This document shows positions 19,390-27,097 of a stretch of 31,340 nucleotides of DNA, one piece after another. The stretch is from JBBRMW01 sp038239365 (lineage in GTDB: Bacteria; Chloroflexota; Anaerolineae; Aggregatilineales; UBA2796), in NCBI GenBank assembly GCA_038239365.1, contig JBBSEU010000024.1, positions 1 through 31,340 on the forward strand, written 5' to 3'. The number at the start of each line of letters is the position of its first letter. The first letter of the stretch is position 1. Position numbers and translations under genes: made by a program. The notes beneath the pieces are model-generated. The model did no database searches. It was given only the letters and a program-made list of their open reading frames with translations, and had not been told where the DNA came from.

Positions 19390-21639
19390 TTATGGTTGCA
19401 GGTATGTGCTCGTGAGCGATTGCTTTGCACTGAGTAACTGCGTTGGTGTTCCCTCGAACATGACTTTGCCACCTTTGTTGCCACCTTCCGGCCCCATGTC
19501 GATGATCCAGTCGGCGTTTTTGATCACATCCAGATTGTGTTCAATGACAATGACCGTGTTACCCGTGTCAACCAACCGATTCATAATGGTGAGCAGGTGA
19601 CTAATGTCGGACATATGCAGTCCGGTGGTTGGCTCGTCCATGACATAGATACTGCCTTTTTTGTGCAGTTCGCTGGCAAGTTTAATGCGCTGGCACTCAC
19701 CGCCGGATAGTGTGCTAAGCGGCTGACCGAGCGTCAGGTAATTTAAGCCGACATCGCTCAGGGCTTGCAGCTTGCGGACAATCTCCTTGATCGTGAAGAA
19801 TTCAAGCGCCTGCTGAACCGACATGCTCAGCACATCGCTGATCGATTTACCGTTCAGCTTGTAGGCCAGCACTTCATCCTTGAAACGCTTACCGCCACAA
19901 ACTTCGCAAGGGGTTTTGACTTCATCTAAATAGGCCAGATCGGTATAGATGACCCCTAACCCCTGACAGTTTTCGCAAGCGCCTTTGGAGTTGAAGCTAA
20001 ACAGGGATGGGCTAACCTTGTTGGCAGTTGCGAAGGCTTTGCGAACATCGTCCATGATACCCGTATAGGTGGCTGGATTGGAGCGGCTGGAAGTGCCTAC
20101 CGCTGACTGATCAATCACAATCGAGTCGGGGTGCTGGCGTAGAAAGGTCTGGTTGATGAGTGAGCTTTTGCCCGAACCCGCGACGCCCGTCACGACAGTC
20201 AGTACGCCGACGGGAATATCGACGCTGACATTCTGCAAATTGTTCAGTTTGGCGTTGGTGATGGCTAGCTTGCCCTTCGCCGGGCGAACCTGCACTTTGA
20301 GCGGCATCGACTGCTTTAGATGTTTGCCAGTCAGGGTATCGGCGTGGAGCAGATCATCAAAGCTGCCTTCATAAACAATGTTACCGCCGCGACTGCCCGC
20401 GTGCGGGCCAACATCAACAATATGATCCGCCACCTTGATAACATCCGGGTCATGTTCAACCACAATGACGGTGTTACCCTTATCGCGCAGCTTTTGCAAT
20501 AGTTCATTCAAGCGGTGAATATCGCGTGGATGCAGGCCGATGCTTGGCTCATCAAAGACATACATCACATCCACCAGGCTGCTGCCCAGGTGCTTGACCA
20601 TTTTGATGCGCTGCGACTCGCCGCCGGACAAGGTATCGGTTTCGCGGTTGAGGCTCAGGTATTCGAGACCAATGTCAATCAGGTATTGCAACTGCTCAGT
20701 CAACGCTGCGACAATGGGTGCTGCCACCGGGTCTTTGATCGCCCTGATGACCCCGATCAGATCGTCGACCTCCATCGCGGATAGTTCAGCAATGTTGTAT
20801 CCGTCAATTCTGGCACTCAGCGCCGCCTGACTCAGGCGTGTACCCTTGCAGAGCGTACACGGCCCAAAGGTCATGTAGGGCGCTACGGCATTCTGGGTAC
20901 GTTCCGACATGGTTTTTACATCGCGCGTGATGTATTTGTGGCTGAACTTGTCAATGATCCCCTCGAAGGTGAAGTTGATGGGTTTACCGGCAACATCCGA
21001 TTTAACCTTGAAGGGTTCGCTATGGAGCAGAAGTTCCATTTCTTTATCAGTGTAATCAACCAGCTTTTTGTCGTTATCGAACAAGCCGGACTGGGTGCAG
21101 ATTGCCCATGACCAGGAGTTTACAGCATACTCCGGGAACAGAATAGCGCCTTCGTTCAGCGACTTGGATGTGTTCAGAAAGGCTTCCAAATCCACACCTA
21201 TCTTGCGACCAATACCGTTACATTCTGGGCACATGCCGCGCGGGTCATTAAATGAAAAGGCGATAGCACTGCCTACAAATGGCTGACCAATGCGCGAAAA
21301 TAACAATCGTAGTACAGAGTAAATGTCGGTGATGGTGCCTACCGTCGAGTGCGAACCACCGCCCAGGCGTTTTTGATCAACGACAATCGCCATACTCAGG
21401 TTTTCGATGGCGTCAACGTCGGGTTGTGCATAACGTGGCAGAAAATTGCGAATGAAGGTGCTGAAGGTTTCGTTTAGCTGACGACGGGCTTCGGCGGCCA
21501 CCGTATCAAAGACAATCGAAGATTTACCAGAACCGGATACGCCCGTGAAGATCGTGATCTTGCGCTTCGGGATGCGTAATGACACATCTTTGAGGTTGTT
21601 TTCGCGTGCGCCGCGTATTTCGATATACTCCTGAATCAC
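19390..21639 (-). CDS. Short UvrA-like ABC ATPase (DrrC/UvrA2-type)
   Basis: 749 residues, against about 940 for standard UvrA. Both ABC modules are present: Walker A GVSGSGKSS (33-41) and GVAGSGKSS (485-493), signatures LSGGESQ (337-343) and LSGGECQ (644-650), and Walker B around VFDEP (361-365) and VMDEP (666-670). CxxC pairs at 137/140, 261/264, 555/558 and 578/581 give the zinc modules. The spacing from Walker A to the first CxxC (about 97 residues, versus roughly 200 in UvrA) shows that the UvrB-binding domain is missing. Relatives include DrrC-type proteins that protect DNA from intercalating drugs, and UvrA2. GTG 21639 has AGGAG six bases ahead. A consensus promoter with SOS-like palindromes precedes it. 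Confidence 0.88.
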   Translation of the reverse strand: MIQEYIEIRGARENNLKDVSLRIPKRKITIFTGVSGSGKSSIVFDTVAAEARRQLNETFSTFIRNFLPRYAQPDVDAIENLSMAIVVDQKRLGGGSHSTVGTITDIYSVLRLLFSRIGQPFVGSAIAFSFNDPRGMCPECNGIGRKIGVDLEAFLNTSKSLNEGAILFPEYAVNSWSWAICTQSGLFDNDKKLVDYTDKEMELLLHSEPFKVKSDVAGKPINFTFEGIIDKFSHKYITRDVKTMSERTQNAVAPYMTFGPCTLCKGTRLSQAALSARIDGYNIAELSAMEVDDLIGVIRAIKDPVAAPIVAALTEQLQYLIDIGLEYLSLNRETDTLSGGESQRIKMVKHLGSSLVDVMYVFDEPSIGLHPRDIHRLNELLQKLRDKGNTVIVVEHDPDVIKVADHIVDVGPHAGSRGGNIVYEGSFDDLLHADTLTGKHLKQSMPLKVQVRPAKGKLAITNAKLNNLQNVSVDIPVGVLTVVTGVAGSGKSSLINQTFLRQHPDSIVIDQSAVGTSSRSNPATYTGIMDDVRKAFATANKVSPSLFSFNSKGACENCQGLGVIYTDLAYLDEVKTPCEVCGGKRFKDEVLAYKLNGKSISDVLSMSVQQALEFFTIKEIVRKLQALSDVGLNYLTLGQPLSTLSGGECQRIKLASELHKKGSIYVMDEPTTGLHMSDISHLLTIMNRLVDTGNTVIVIEHNLDVIKNADWIIDMGPEGGNKGGKVMFEGTPTQLLSAKQSLTSTYLQP

Positions 21640-21644
21640 ACCTT

Positions 21645-21650
21645 ACTCCT
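21645..21650 (-). promoter_or_regulatory. Ribosome binding site for the UvrA-like gene's GTG start
   Basis: AGGAGT on the minus strand lies five to six bases before GTG 21639, matching the conserved N-terminus MIQEYIEIRGARENNLKD. Confidence 0.7.
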
Positions 21651-21723
21651 TTATTACGTGTATTTGGATGACGCTACAAGGAGTGTGTTATTCCATATTT
21701 CGATTTCCCCTTTTCTTACCCAG

Positions 21724-21752
21724 ATTATAGAACGCTTGTTTGTCATTGTCAA
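21724..21752 (-). promoter_or_regulatory. Consensus housekeeping promoter of the UvrA-like gene
   Basis: On the minus strand TTGACA (21752-21747) and TATAAT (21729-21724) are both perfect and exactly 17 bp apart. Transcription would start near 21717. Two inverted repeats overlap it, which suggests tight repression of a strong promoter. Confidence 0.85.
21729..21742. promoter_or_regulatory. Second, imperfect SOS-like box over the spacer and -10
   Basis: AGAAC-GCTT-GTTTG matches the GAAC-N4-GTTC pattern with one mismatch in the core. It starts 23 bp (about two helix turns) from the better box at 21752 and covers the spacer and the edge of the -10. Confidence 0.5.
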
Positions 21753-21765
21753 GAACTTGTGTTCT
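21752..21765. promoter_or_regulatory. SOS/LexA-like palindrome next to the -35
   Basis: AGAAC-TTGT-GTTCT is a perfect inverted repeat with the GAAC-N4-GTTC layout of the LexA (DinR) box known from Bacillus and other Gram-positives. It touches the first base of the -35 hexamer. Control of a UvrA-family gene by LexA fits known SOS logic; the LexA site of this lineage is not proven here. Confidence 0.6.
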
Positions 21766-21814
21766 AATTTGCTGTACTCCTTTTGTTTGATTTGATGCCT
21801 AAAACGAAGTGAAA

Positions 21815-22243
21815 TTAAGGCCAATTTGCTATCCAAATGACGCTGGAATAGGTTGTATTTACTGCATTTACCAGCTTCTCATCAGCGGTAACAAACTGAC
21901 ATCGTTCGCGTACACTGAGGGCAATGTAAAGCGAATCGTAAACTGTGCGCCTATGCGTCGTTGCAATCCTGTAGGCATCCGACAGGAGAACAGAATTTGG
22001 TATAAACGTCCACGCTAACTTCTGAAAGTTATCAACAATCAATTGAGCATCGGCAGGCGCAAAACCCTGATTAATATGTTTCTTCCACGCAATACTGCCA
22101 ACCTCGGCATTGATAAGGTCAGGCGCTAGCAGTTCAATAGTACCAGCTTGATATTCCGTAAGGATACGAATTGCTTCCCTAGAATAAGGCTCTGTCACAA
22201 ACGATTTGACGGCTACACTGCTATCAACAACCAACTTGCTCAT
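21815..22243 (-). CDS. vapC: PIN-domain toxin, VapC type
   Basis: 142 residues, typical of VapC ribonucleases. The acidic metal-binding residues are in place: D7 (KLVVDSSVAVK), E47 (LINAEVGSIAW), D103 (TVYDSLYIALS) and D121 (QFVTADEKL). VapC toxins cut tRNA or rRNA with Mg2+ when freed from their antitoxin. The gene follows a 78-codon partner after only two bases, in the usual antitoxin-then-toxin order. It appears intact. Its end is about 60 bp upstream of the promoter of the UvrA-like gene, so the two units need not be co-transcribed. Confidence 0.88.
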   Translation of the reverse strand: MSKLVVDSSVAVKSFVTEPYSREAIRILTEYQAGTIELLAPDLINAEVGSIAWKKHINQGFAPADAQLIVDNFQKLAWTFIPNSVLLSDAYRIATTHRRTVYDSLYIALSVRERCQFVTADEKLVNAVNTTYSSVIWIANWP

Positions 22244-22245
22244 GC

Positions 22246-22482
22246 TTAGCGCATTCGATCATCGCGGATTAGATCAGTGCTGTCGGGTGATTCACCGTAT
22301 TTGTCAAAAAGTTGTTGTCGCACGGACTCGATTTCGCGGACGATTTCCTGTCGATGGGACAGATCAGCTTCACGCGATTTCCATAATTGAATAAGCTGTT
22401 CAATATTTTTCAAACCATGTTGGCGCGTCATCGCTGCTAACTCATTGTAGAGATCATCGGAAAGCATAAGCATCTGGCTCAT
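22246..22482 (-). CDS. Antitoxin partner of the VapC-type toxin
   Basis: 78 residues, mostly helical and charged: MSQMLMLSDDLYNELAAMTR then GLKNIEQLIQLWKSREADLS and a tail rich in Glu, Gln and Asp. An N-terminal strand followed by LYNELAAMTRQHG could be a ribbon-helix-helix-like DNA-binding part, with the tail wrapping the toxin. It is called by its size and its two-base spacing to the PIN toxin gene rather than by strong motifs. ATG 22482 has AGGAG six bases ahead. Such antitoxins commonly repress their own operon with the toxin as co-repressor. Confidence 0.7.
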   Translation of the reverse strand: MSQMLMLSDDLYNELAAMTRQHGLKNIEQLIQLWKSREADLSHRQEIVREIESVRQQLFDKYGESPDSTDLIRDDRMR

Positions 22483-22523
22483 ACCATACTCCTGTTTATC
22501 GGCTGAATCGAGATAGGGCTATT

Positions 22524-22553
22524 TTGTGCCAAAAATCGAGTTGATGCTATAGT
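22524..22553 (+). promoter_or_regulatory. Putative promoter of the DarA-like/iol operon
   Basis: TTGTGC (22524-22529) and TATAGT (22548-22553) are 18 bp apart. The leader includes a small hairpin TGGTT-TATC-AACCA and then GGGAG ten bases before ATG 22593. Confidence 0.45.
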
Positions 22554-22592
22554 ACATCCGTTGGTTTATCAACCAGAGGGAGAAAAATTGGC

Positions 22593-22862
22593 ATGAAACT
22601 GATTTTGGCGATTGTTATGTCGGATGCGGTCGATGCGGTTTCGCGGGCATTGGTTGATAAGAATTATCCAGTTACGCAGATCAGCAGCGTTGGCGGCTTC
22701 TTGCGGCGGGGCAGCACAACATTAGTGATCGGTGTCGAACCGGCACAGGTACAGGGTGTCATGGCAACAATTCGGGGGGCGGTTTCACCCACGCCGCGCG
22801 CCGATAAAAGCCATGCCGTAACGTTGTTCGTGCTGGATGCTGCACAGTTCGTGCAGGTTTAA
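22593..22862 (+). CDS. DarA/PstA-family protein (DUF970, cyclic-di-AMP receptor-like)
   Basis: 89 residues with the PII-like fold of the cyclic-di-AMP receptor family. Conserved points are the first strand KLILAIVMSDAVDAVSRAL, VTQISSVGGFLRRG, TTLVIGVE, and the final strand AVTLFVLDAAQFVQV. Without gaps the numbering matches Firmicutes DarA/PstA: T28, F36, L37 and G47 are kept. However, the position-41 Asn of the GNTT motif is Ser and position 26 is Pro, both near the ligand site. It is about 20 residues shorter than DarA. Binding of cyclic-di-AMP is thus uncertain. iolB begins six bases after its stop, so the two are probably co-transcribed. Confidence 0.8.
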   Translation: MKLILAIVMSDAVDAVSRALVDKNYPVTQISSVGGFLRRGSTTLVIGVEPAQVQGVMATIRGAVSPTPRADKSHAVTLFVLDAAQFVQV

Positions 22863-22868
22863 TCGAGT

Positions 22869-23759
22869 ATGGACTACAACACTTCAAACCTGATCATCCA
22901 TCCCCAACCCAATATCAATGATGCAACGCTGATCACGCGCGTCACACCGCAGCTTGCCGGTTGGGAATACCTGAGCATGGAGTCGCGGCGGCTGCCCTTA
23001 AACGCGGAGTGGCAGTCCGAAACCGGCAGCAGCGAAATGGCAATCGTTATCCAGGGCGGCCTATGTTCGGTCAAGTCGAGTCGCGGCAGCTGGGAAAGCA
23101 TCGGGCGGCGAAAAAACGTCTTCGACGGGCTGCCCTATGCGGTTTACCTGCCGCCCCATACCACCTTCACACTGATTGCCCAAAGTGAGTCAGTGGAGAT
23201 CGCGGCGGGCTGGTGTCCGGCTGAGGAAGATCATGCGGCACGCTTGATCACGCCTGCCGATTGCCCATTTGAAATTCGTGGTGGCGGCAATGCTACCCGC
23301 CAGATCGTCAGCATCCTGCCGCCCGGTGCCCCCTGTCAGCGGCTGGTCGTGGTTGAAGTTTATACACCGTCCGGCAACTGGTCGTCCTATCCGCCACACA
23401 AACATGATGTTCACCGTACTGCCGATAATGGCAGCCTTCTTGAAGCTGACCTGGAAGAGATTTACTATTACAAGATCGATAAACCAACCGGTTATGCAGT
23501 GCAGCGCGTTTATACCTCTGATCATCGGATCGATGCGCTGCTGATGGCGCAATCGGATGATGCGGTGCTGGTGCCCGAAGGCTATCACCCGGTTACGAGC
23601 GCACCCGGCTATACCACCTATTACTTAAACTTTCTGGCGGGTTCAGCGCAATCGTTGGCAAACATGGACGATCCCGATCATGCCTGGGTCAAAGAAACCT
23701 GGACAGAGAAAGACCCGCGCGTACCCGTTGTCAACCTGGATAAGGAGCAACTTACCTGA
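22869..23759 (+). CDS. iolB: 5-deoxy-glucuronate isomerase
   Basis: 296 residues with the double-cupin layout of IolB. This enzyme turns 5-deoxy-D-glucuronate into 5-dehydro-2-deoxy-D-gluconate in myo-inositol breakdown in the cytoplasm. Family hallmarks are SSEMAIVIQGG with YAVYLPPHTTF in the first cupin, and the metal-binding set H177 and H179 (SYPPHKHD), E197 (LEEIYYYK) and H240 (PEGYHPV) in the second. It lies between the DarA-like gene (six bases upstream) and an iolE-like gene (two bases downstream), which confirms an inositol operon. Other iol genes (iolG, iolC, iolD) are not in the window. Confidence 0.93.
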   Translation: MDYNTSNLIIHPQPNINDATLITRVTPQLAGWEYLSMESRRLPLNAEWQSETGSSEMAIVIQGGLCSVKSSRGSWESIGRRKNVFDGLPYAVYLPPHTTFTLIAQSESVEIAAGWCPAEEDHAARLITPADCPFEIRGGGNATRQIVSILPPGAPCQRLVVVEVYTPSGNWSSYPPHKHDVHRTADNGSLLEADLEEIYYYKIDKPTGYAVQRVYTSDHRIDALLMAQSDDAVLVPEGYHPVTSAPGYTTYYLNFLAGSAQSLANMDDPDHAWVKETWTEKDPRVPVVNLDKEQLT

Positions 23760-23761
23760 AA

Positions 23762-24661
23762 ATGGCTATTCACATCGCAAGCGCCCCGGTCTCGTGGGGC
23801 ATCTTTGAATTTACGGGCATAACGCCACGTTATACCTATCAGACTGTTTTAGATGAGATCAAAGCAGCGGGTTATACCGGAACTGAATTGGGTCCCTGGG
23901 GCTATTTGCCAACGGACGCCGAAACCTTGCGTGCCGAACTTGACGCGCGCGGCCTCAAATTGCTTTCGGCTTTCGTGCCCGTGCGTTTTGCCGATAAGAA
24001 CGCGCATGAGGAGGGTGAAGGCGTGGCGCTGCGAACCGGAAACCTGCTGGCCGCACTTGGCTGCAAGATCATCGTCCTGGCCGATGATAACGGCTCAGAC
24101 CCGTTACGCACCGCAAAGGCGGGGAGCATCACGCCCGCTGATGGCTTGAACGCTGATGGCTGGCAAACATTCAGCGCAGGTGTTAACCGTGTGGCGCAGC
24201 GCGTGATGGATGAATGCGGGCTGGCTGTTGCCTTTCATCATCACTGTGCGGGCTGGATCGAAACGCCCGACGAGGTGAAGCGGCTGCTCGATATGACGGA
24301 TCCGGAACGAGTCGGGTTGTGCTTTGATACCGGGCATTATGCGTTCGGCGGCGGCGATCCCACAGCAGCGGCGCAGCAATTTGGCGAACGGATTAATCAT
24401 CTGCACTTCAAAGACTGCGATCCGAACATTTTGGAACGAGTCCGCCGCGATGGGTTGAACTATATGCAGGCTGTCGCAGCAGGTATCTTTCCTGAACTTG
24501 GCAAGGGCAGTGTCGATTTTCCCGCGGTCATCTTGTGGATGAAATCGCGCGGTTACGAAGGTTGGGGCGTCGTTGAACAAGACATTTTGCCGGGTCAGAT
24601 GGATTCGCCGTTAGACAGTGCGCGGCACAACCGCGAATATTTGCAGCAGTTAGGACTTTAG
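23762..24661 (+). CDS. iolE: Inosose dehydratase-like TIM-barrel enzyme
   Basis: 299 residues, the size of IolE, which dehydrates scyllo-inosose in the second step of inositol breakdown. The xylose-isomerase-like TIM barrel shows IASAPVSWGIFEF, TELGPWGYLP, VAFHHHCAGWIETPDEV, GLCFDTGHYAFGGGDP, HLHFKDCDP and AVAAGIFPELGKGSVDF, which together follow the IolE pattern, including probable metal ligands in FDTGH and LHFKD. The end GWGVVEQDILP also fits. IolI/other sugar epimerases share the fold, so the exact reaction is less certain than the family. It starts two bases after iolB, and an RmlD-like gene follows after 15 bases. Confidence 0.82.
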   Translation: MAIHIASAPVSWGIFEFTGITPRYTYQTVLDEIKAAGYTGTELGPWGYLPTDAETLRAELDARGLKLLSAFVPVRFADKNAHEEGEGVALRTGNLLAALGCKIIVLADDNGSDPLRTAKAGSITPADGLNADGWQTFSAGVNRVAQRVMDECGLAVAFHHHCAGWIETPDEVKRLLDMTDPERVGLCFDTGHYAFGGGDPTAAAQQFGERINHLHFKDCDPNILERVRRDGLNYMQAVAAGIFPELGKGSVDFPAVILWMKSRGYEGWGVVEQDILPGQMDSPLDSARHNREYLQQLGL

Positions 24662-24676
24662 GGGGTTTTTGCTAAT

Positions 24677-25648
24677 ATGAAAGTTTATATCACCGGGGGA
24701 ACAGGGCTGGTTGGCAGCAACCTGATCAAAGTCGCGCGTGAAAAGTACAATGCCCAAGTTGTCTCGTCGCTGTATGGCCCGCGCCCTACCACGCCGATTG
24801 ATTACACGCTGGATGAACTCGATTTACGCGACAAAGACGCCGTGATCAGTTCGATTGGCAAGGCCGCGCCCGATGTGGTCATTCACAGTGCCGCTTTGCT
24901 TGATCTGCCCGCTATGATGCGCGATCATCAATTGGCGTGGAGTATGATGGTTGACGCTACCCGCAACGTGATTGAAGGTGCGAACAAAGCAGGTGCGCGC
25001 GTGATCTTCATTTCGTCGGATTGGGTATTTGATGGCTACGACGCGCAGCCCGCTACCGAAGACACGCCACCCTGCCCGGTCAACTACTACGGGATCCTCA
25101 AAGTGGTGGGCGAAACGCTCATCAACACAATGGCGATCAACGGCGCGGTGGCACGTATCGCGGGCGTTTATGGCGTCAATTGGGCGATCCCGGCGGCCAC
25201 TCGCTGGCAATACAACATGGGTTATGGCGATCTGGTCAACGCGGTTCTGGCACAACTGCGCGCCAAAGAAGCGGTAAACATCTGGGTGAAGCCGGGCTAC
25301 GTGAATGATGCGGGTAATCCGTCACTGGCCTCGGATTGTTCGGATATGGTGCTGCGCCTTGCCGAAACCAGGCTGAACGGCATTTTCCACTGCTGCGGGA
25401 GCGAAGCCATGCGTCGGGTCGATGTGGCGCACGCCGTCGCGGATGTGTTCGGCCTGGATGGCAGCCTGATCAGCGAAACGGAACCCGATTCGGCAGCGAT
25501 TGAGGAATTAGACAAATATCGGATTCGCACGCCTTACCAGGGACGGATGGATACCAAAAAGACTTCCGAAAAACTGAATCGTACCGCCTTTAATGTACTG
25601 GACGGGCTGCGAGCTTTCAAGGAAGAACTGGCACTGAGCGGGTTGTAA
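24677..25648 (+). CDS. RmlD-like NAD(P)-dependent sugar reductase/epimerase
   Basis: 323 residues of the extended short-chain dehydrogenase family. The nucleotide-binding GGTGLVGSNLI (7-17), VVIHSAALLDLPAMM, FISSDWVFDG and the catalytic Y-x3-K in YYGILK are present; the sugar-binding part (FHCCGSEAMRRVDVAHAVAD) resembles dTDP-4-dehydrorhamnose reductase. A clear rhamnose role is not supported, as no rmlABC genes are near. It is the fourth gene of the DarA-like/iol run, 15 bases after iolE, so it could handle an inositol-derived ketose; equally it could feed the polysaccharide cluster that starts 120 bases later. The ribosome site is weak (GGGGG about 12 bases ahead). Confidence 0.8.
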   Translation: MKVYITGGTGLVGSNLIKVAREKYNAQVVSSLYGPRPTTPIDYTLDELDLRDKDAVISSIGKAAPDVVIHSAALLDLPAMMRDHQLAWSMMVDATRNVIEGANKAGARVIFISSDWVFDGYDAQPATEDTPPCPVNYYGILKVVGETLINTMAINGAVARIAGVYGVNWAIPAATRWQYNMGYGDLVNAVLAQLRAKEAVNIWVKPGYVNDAGNPSLASDCSDMVLRLAETRLNGIFHCCGSEAMRRVDVAHAVADVFGLDGSLISETEPDSAAIEELDKYRIRTPYQGRMDTKKTSEKLNRTAFNVLDGLRAFKEELALSGL

Positions 25649-25705
25649 TCTCATTGATGTTTTTGAGTTTCGACAACCGTATATAAATTGTAAGCGGAGC
25701 GGGGG

Positions 25706-25734
25706 TTGGTGAGTGAGGCGAACTCCGCTATAAT
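25706..25734 (+). promoter_or_regulatory. Promoter of the polysaccharide cluster
   Basis: TTGGTG (25706-25711) and TATAAT (25729-25734) are exactly 17 bp apart. The transcript would open with GCCCC (25738-25742) able to pair with GGGGC (25753-25757), and an inverted repeat GCGGAG/CTCCGC (25694-25699/25723-25728) overlaps the promoter, so a regulator may bind here. Confidence 0.7.
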
Positions 25735-25769
25735 TATGCCCCGATAAATCAAGGGGCAATCATCCTATT

Positions 25770-27086
25770 ATGTACAAAGAACAACTCCTACAGCGGCTCG
25801 GTGAACGTACCGCAACCATTGGCATTATCGGGTTGGGCTATGTCGGACTGCCATTGGCTGTCGCTTTCGCCGAGGAAGGCTACAACGTCATCGGCCTTGA
25901 CCTGGACACCAACAAAGTCACCCATCTGAACAACGGCAGCAGCTATATTCCTGATATTCCAACGGCGCAGCTTGCACCGCTGGTTGCATCAGGTAAGCTG
26001 CGGGCAACGGCGGATTATGCGGAGATGAGCGCAGCCGATGCGATCAGTATTTGTGTGCCGACGCCGCTCACCAAGACCAAAGACCCGGATATGTCGTATG
26101 TGATCAGCGCCTCAAATTCGATCACCGATGTGGCGCATCCGGGCATGTTGATCATCCTGGAAAGCACCACCTATCCAGGCACGACTGAGGAAATCCTGAT
26201 CCCGCGTCTGGTCAACAAAGGCCTGACCATTGGTGAAGATATTTTCGTCGCCTTCTCCCCCGAACGGATCGATCCGGCCAACAAAAAGTACGGCGTGCGA
26301 AACACCCCCAAAGTGATCGGCGGTGTGACTGAGGCGTGCCAGGAAGTAAGCTGTGTGTACTACGGCGCAATTGTGCAGCAGGTCGTCCCGGTCTCCTCAA
26401 CATCAACAGCGGAAATGGTTAAGCTGCTCGAAAATACTTTCCGCGCAGTGAACATCGGCCTCGTCAACGAAATGGCGCTGATGTGTGATCGGCTGAACAT
26501 CGACGTATGGGAAGTGATCCGCGCCGCGTCCAGCAAACCGTTTGGCTTCATGCCGTTTTACCCGGGTCCCGGTTTGGGCGGTCACTGTATCCCACTCGAT
26601 CCACTGTACCTGAGTTGGAAGCTCAAAACGCTGAACTACACCGCGCGTTTCATCGAACTTGCCAGTGAAATCAATACGTCGATGCCGCTGCATGTGATCG
26701 AACTTGTCACCGAAGCCTTGAACGACGATACGAAGGCAGTGCGCGGTTCGAAGATAGCGGTATTGGGCGTAGCCTACAAGCGCGATGTGGACGATGTGCG
26801 CGAAAGCCCGGCGCTGGATGTGATTCAACTGCTGGAAGATCGCGGCGCACACGTCACCTTTCACGATCCGCATATCCCCTCGATTCGGCTGGAAAATGGC
26901 CGTACCCAAGCGCGTGTCGAACTGACCGAGGAATGGCTCAACGCGGCTGATTGCGTGGTGATTGTCACCGATCACACCGCGTACGATTGGTCATGGATTG
27001 TGAAAAACAGTCCACTGCTGATCGATACCCGCAACGCAACGGTTAACGTTCGGGGGAGCAGCCGCAACCGAATCGTCAAATTGTAG
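25770..27086 (+). CDS. UDP-sugar 6-dehydrogenase (WecC/WbpA/TviB group)
   Basis: 438 residues. It oxidises a UDP-hexose or UDP-HexNAc at C6 to the uronic acid with two NAD+. The Rossmann motif GLGYVGLPLA is at 21-30. Other family marks are SICVPTPL, LESTTYPGTTEE, the hinge helix with KLLENTFRAVNIGLVNEMA, the catalytic C273 in GLGGHCIPLDP, and the second Rossmann-like part AVLGVAYKRDVDDVRESP. The TPLTKTKDPDMSYV and GVRNTPKVIGG segments fit the UDP-GlcNAc/UDP-ManNAc branch better than UDP-glucose dehydrogenase, but the substrate is an inference. It leads a cluster of glycosyltransferases, so its product is probably built into a surface polysaccharide. Confidence 0.93.
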   Translation: MYKEQLLQRLGERTATIGIIGLGYVGLPLAVAFAEEGYNVIGLDLDTNKVTHLNNGSSYIPDIPTAQLAPLVASGKLRATADYAEMSAADAISICVPTPLTKTKDPDMSYVISASNSITDVAHPGMLIILESTTYPGTTEEILIPRLVNKGLTIGEDIFVAFSPERIDPANKKYGVRNTPKVIGGVTEACQEVSCVYYGAIVQQVVPVSSTSTAEMVKLLENTFRAVNIGLVNEMALMCDRLNIDVWEVIRAASSKPFGFMPFYPGPGLGGHCIPLDPLYLSWKLKTLNYTARFIELASEINTSMPLHVIELVTEALNDDTKAVRGSKIAVLGVAYKRDVDDVRESPALDVIQLLEDRGAHVTFHDPHIPSIRLENGRTQARVELTEEWLNAADCVVIVTDHTAYDWSWIVKNSPLLIDTRNATVNVRGSSRNRIVKL

Positions 27087-27097
27087 ATGCAGTAGAC

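Noticed and set aside
21654..21836. 60-codon minus-strand frame covering the promoter of the UvrA-like gene
   Set aside because: It overlaps the end of vapC, spans the consensus promoter and SOS-like boxes, and has no ribosome site.
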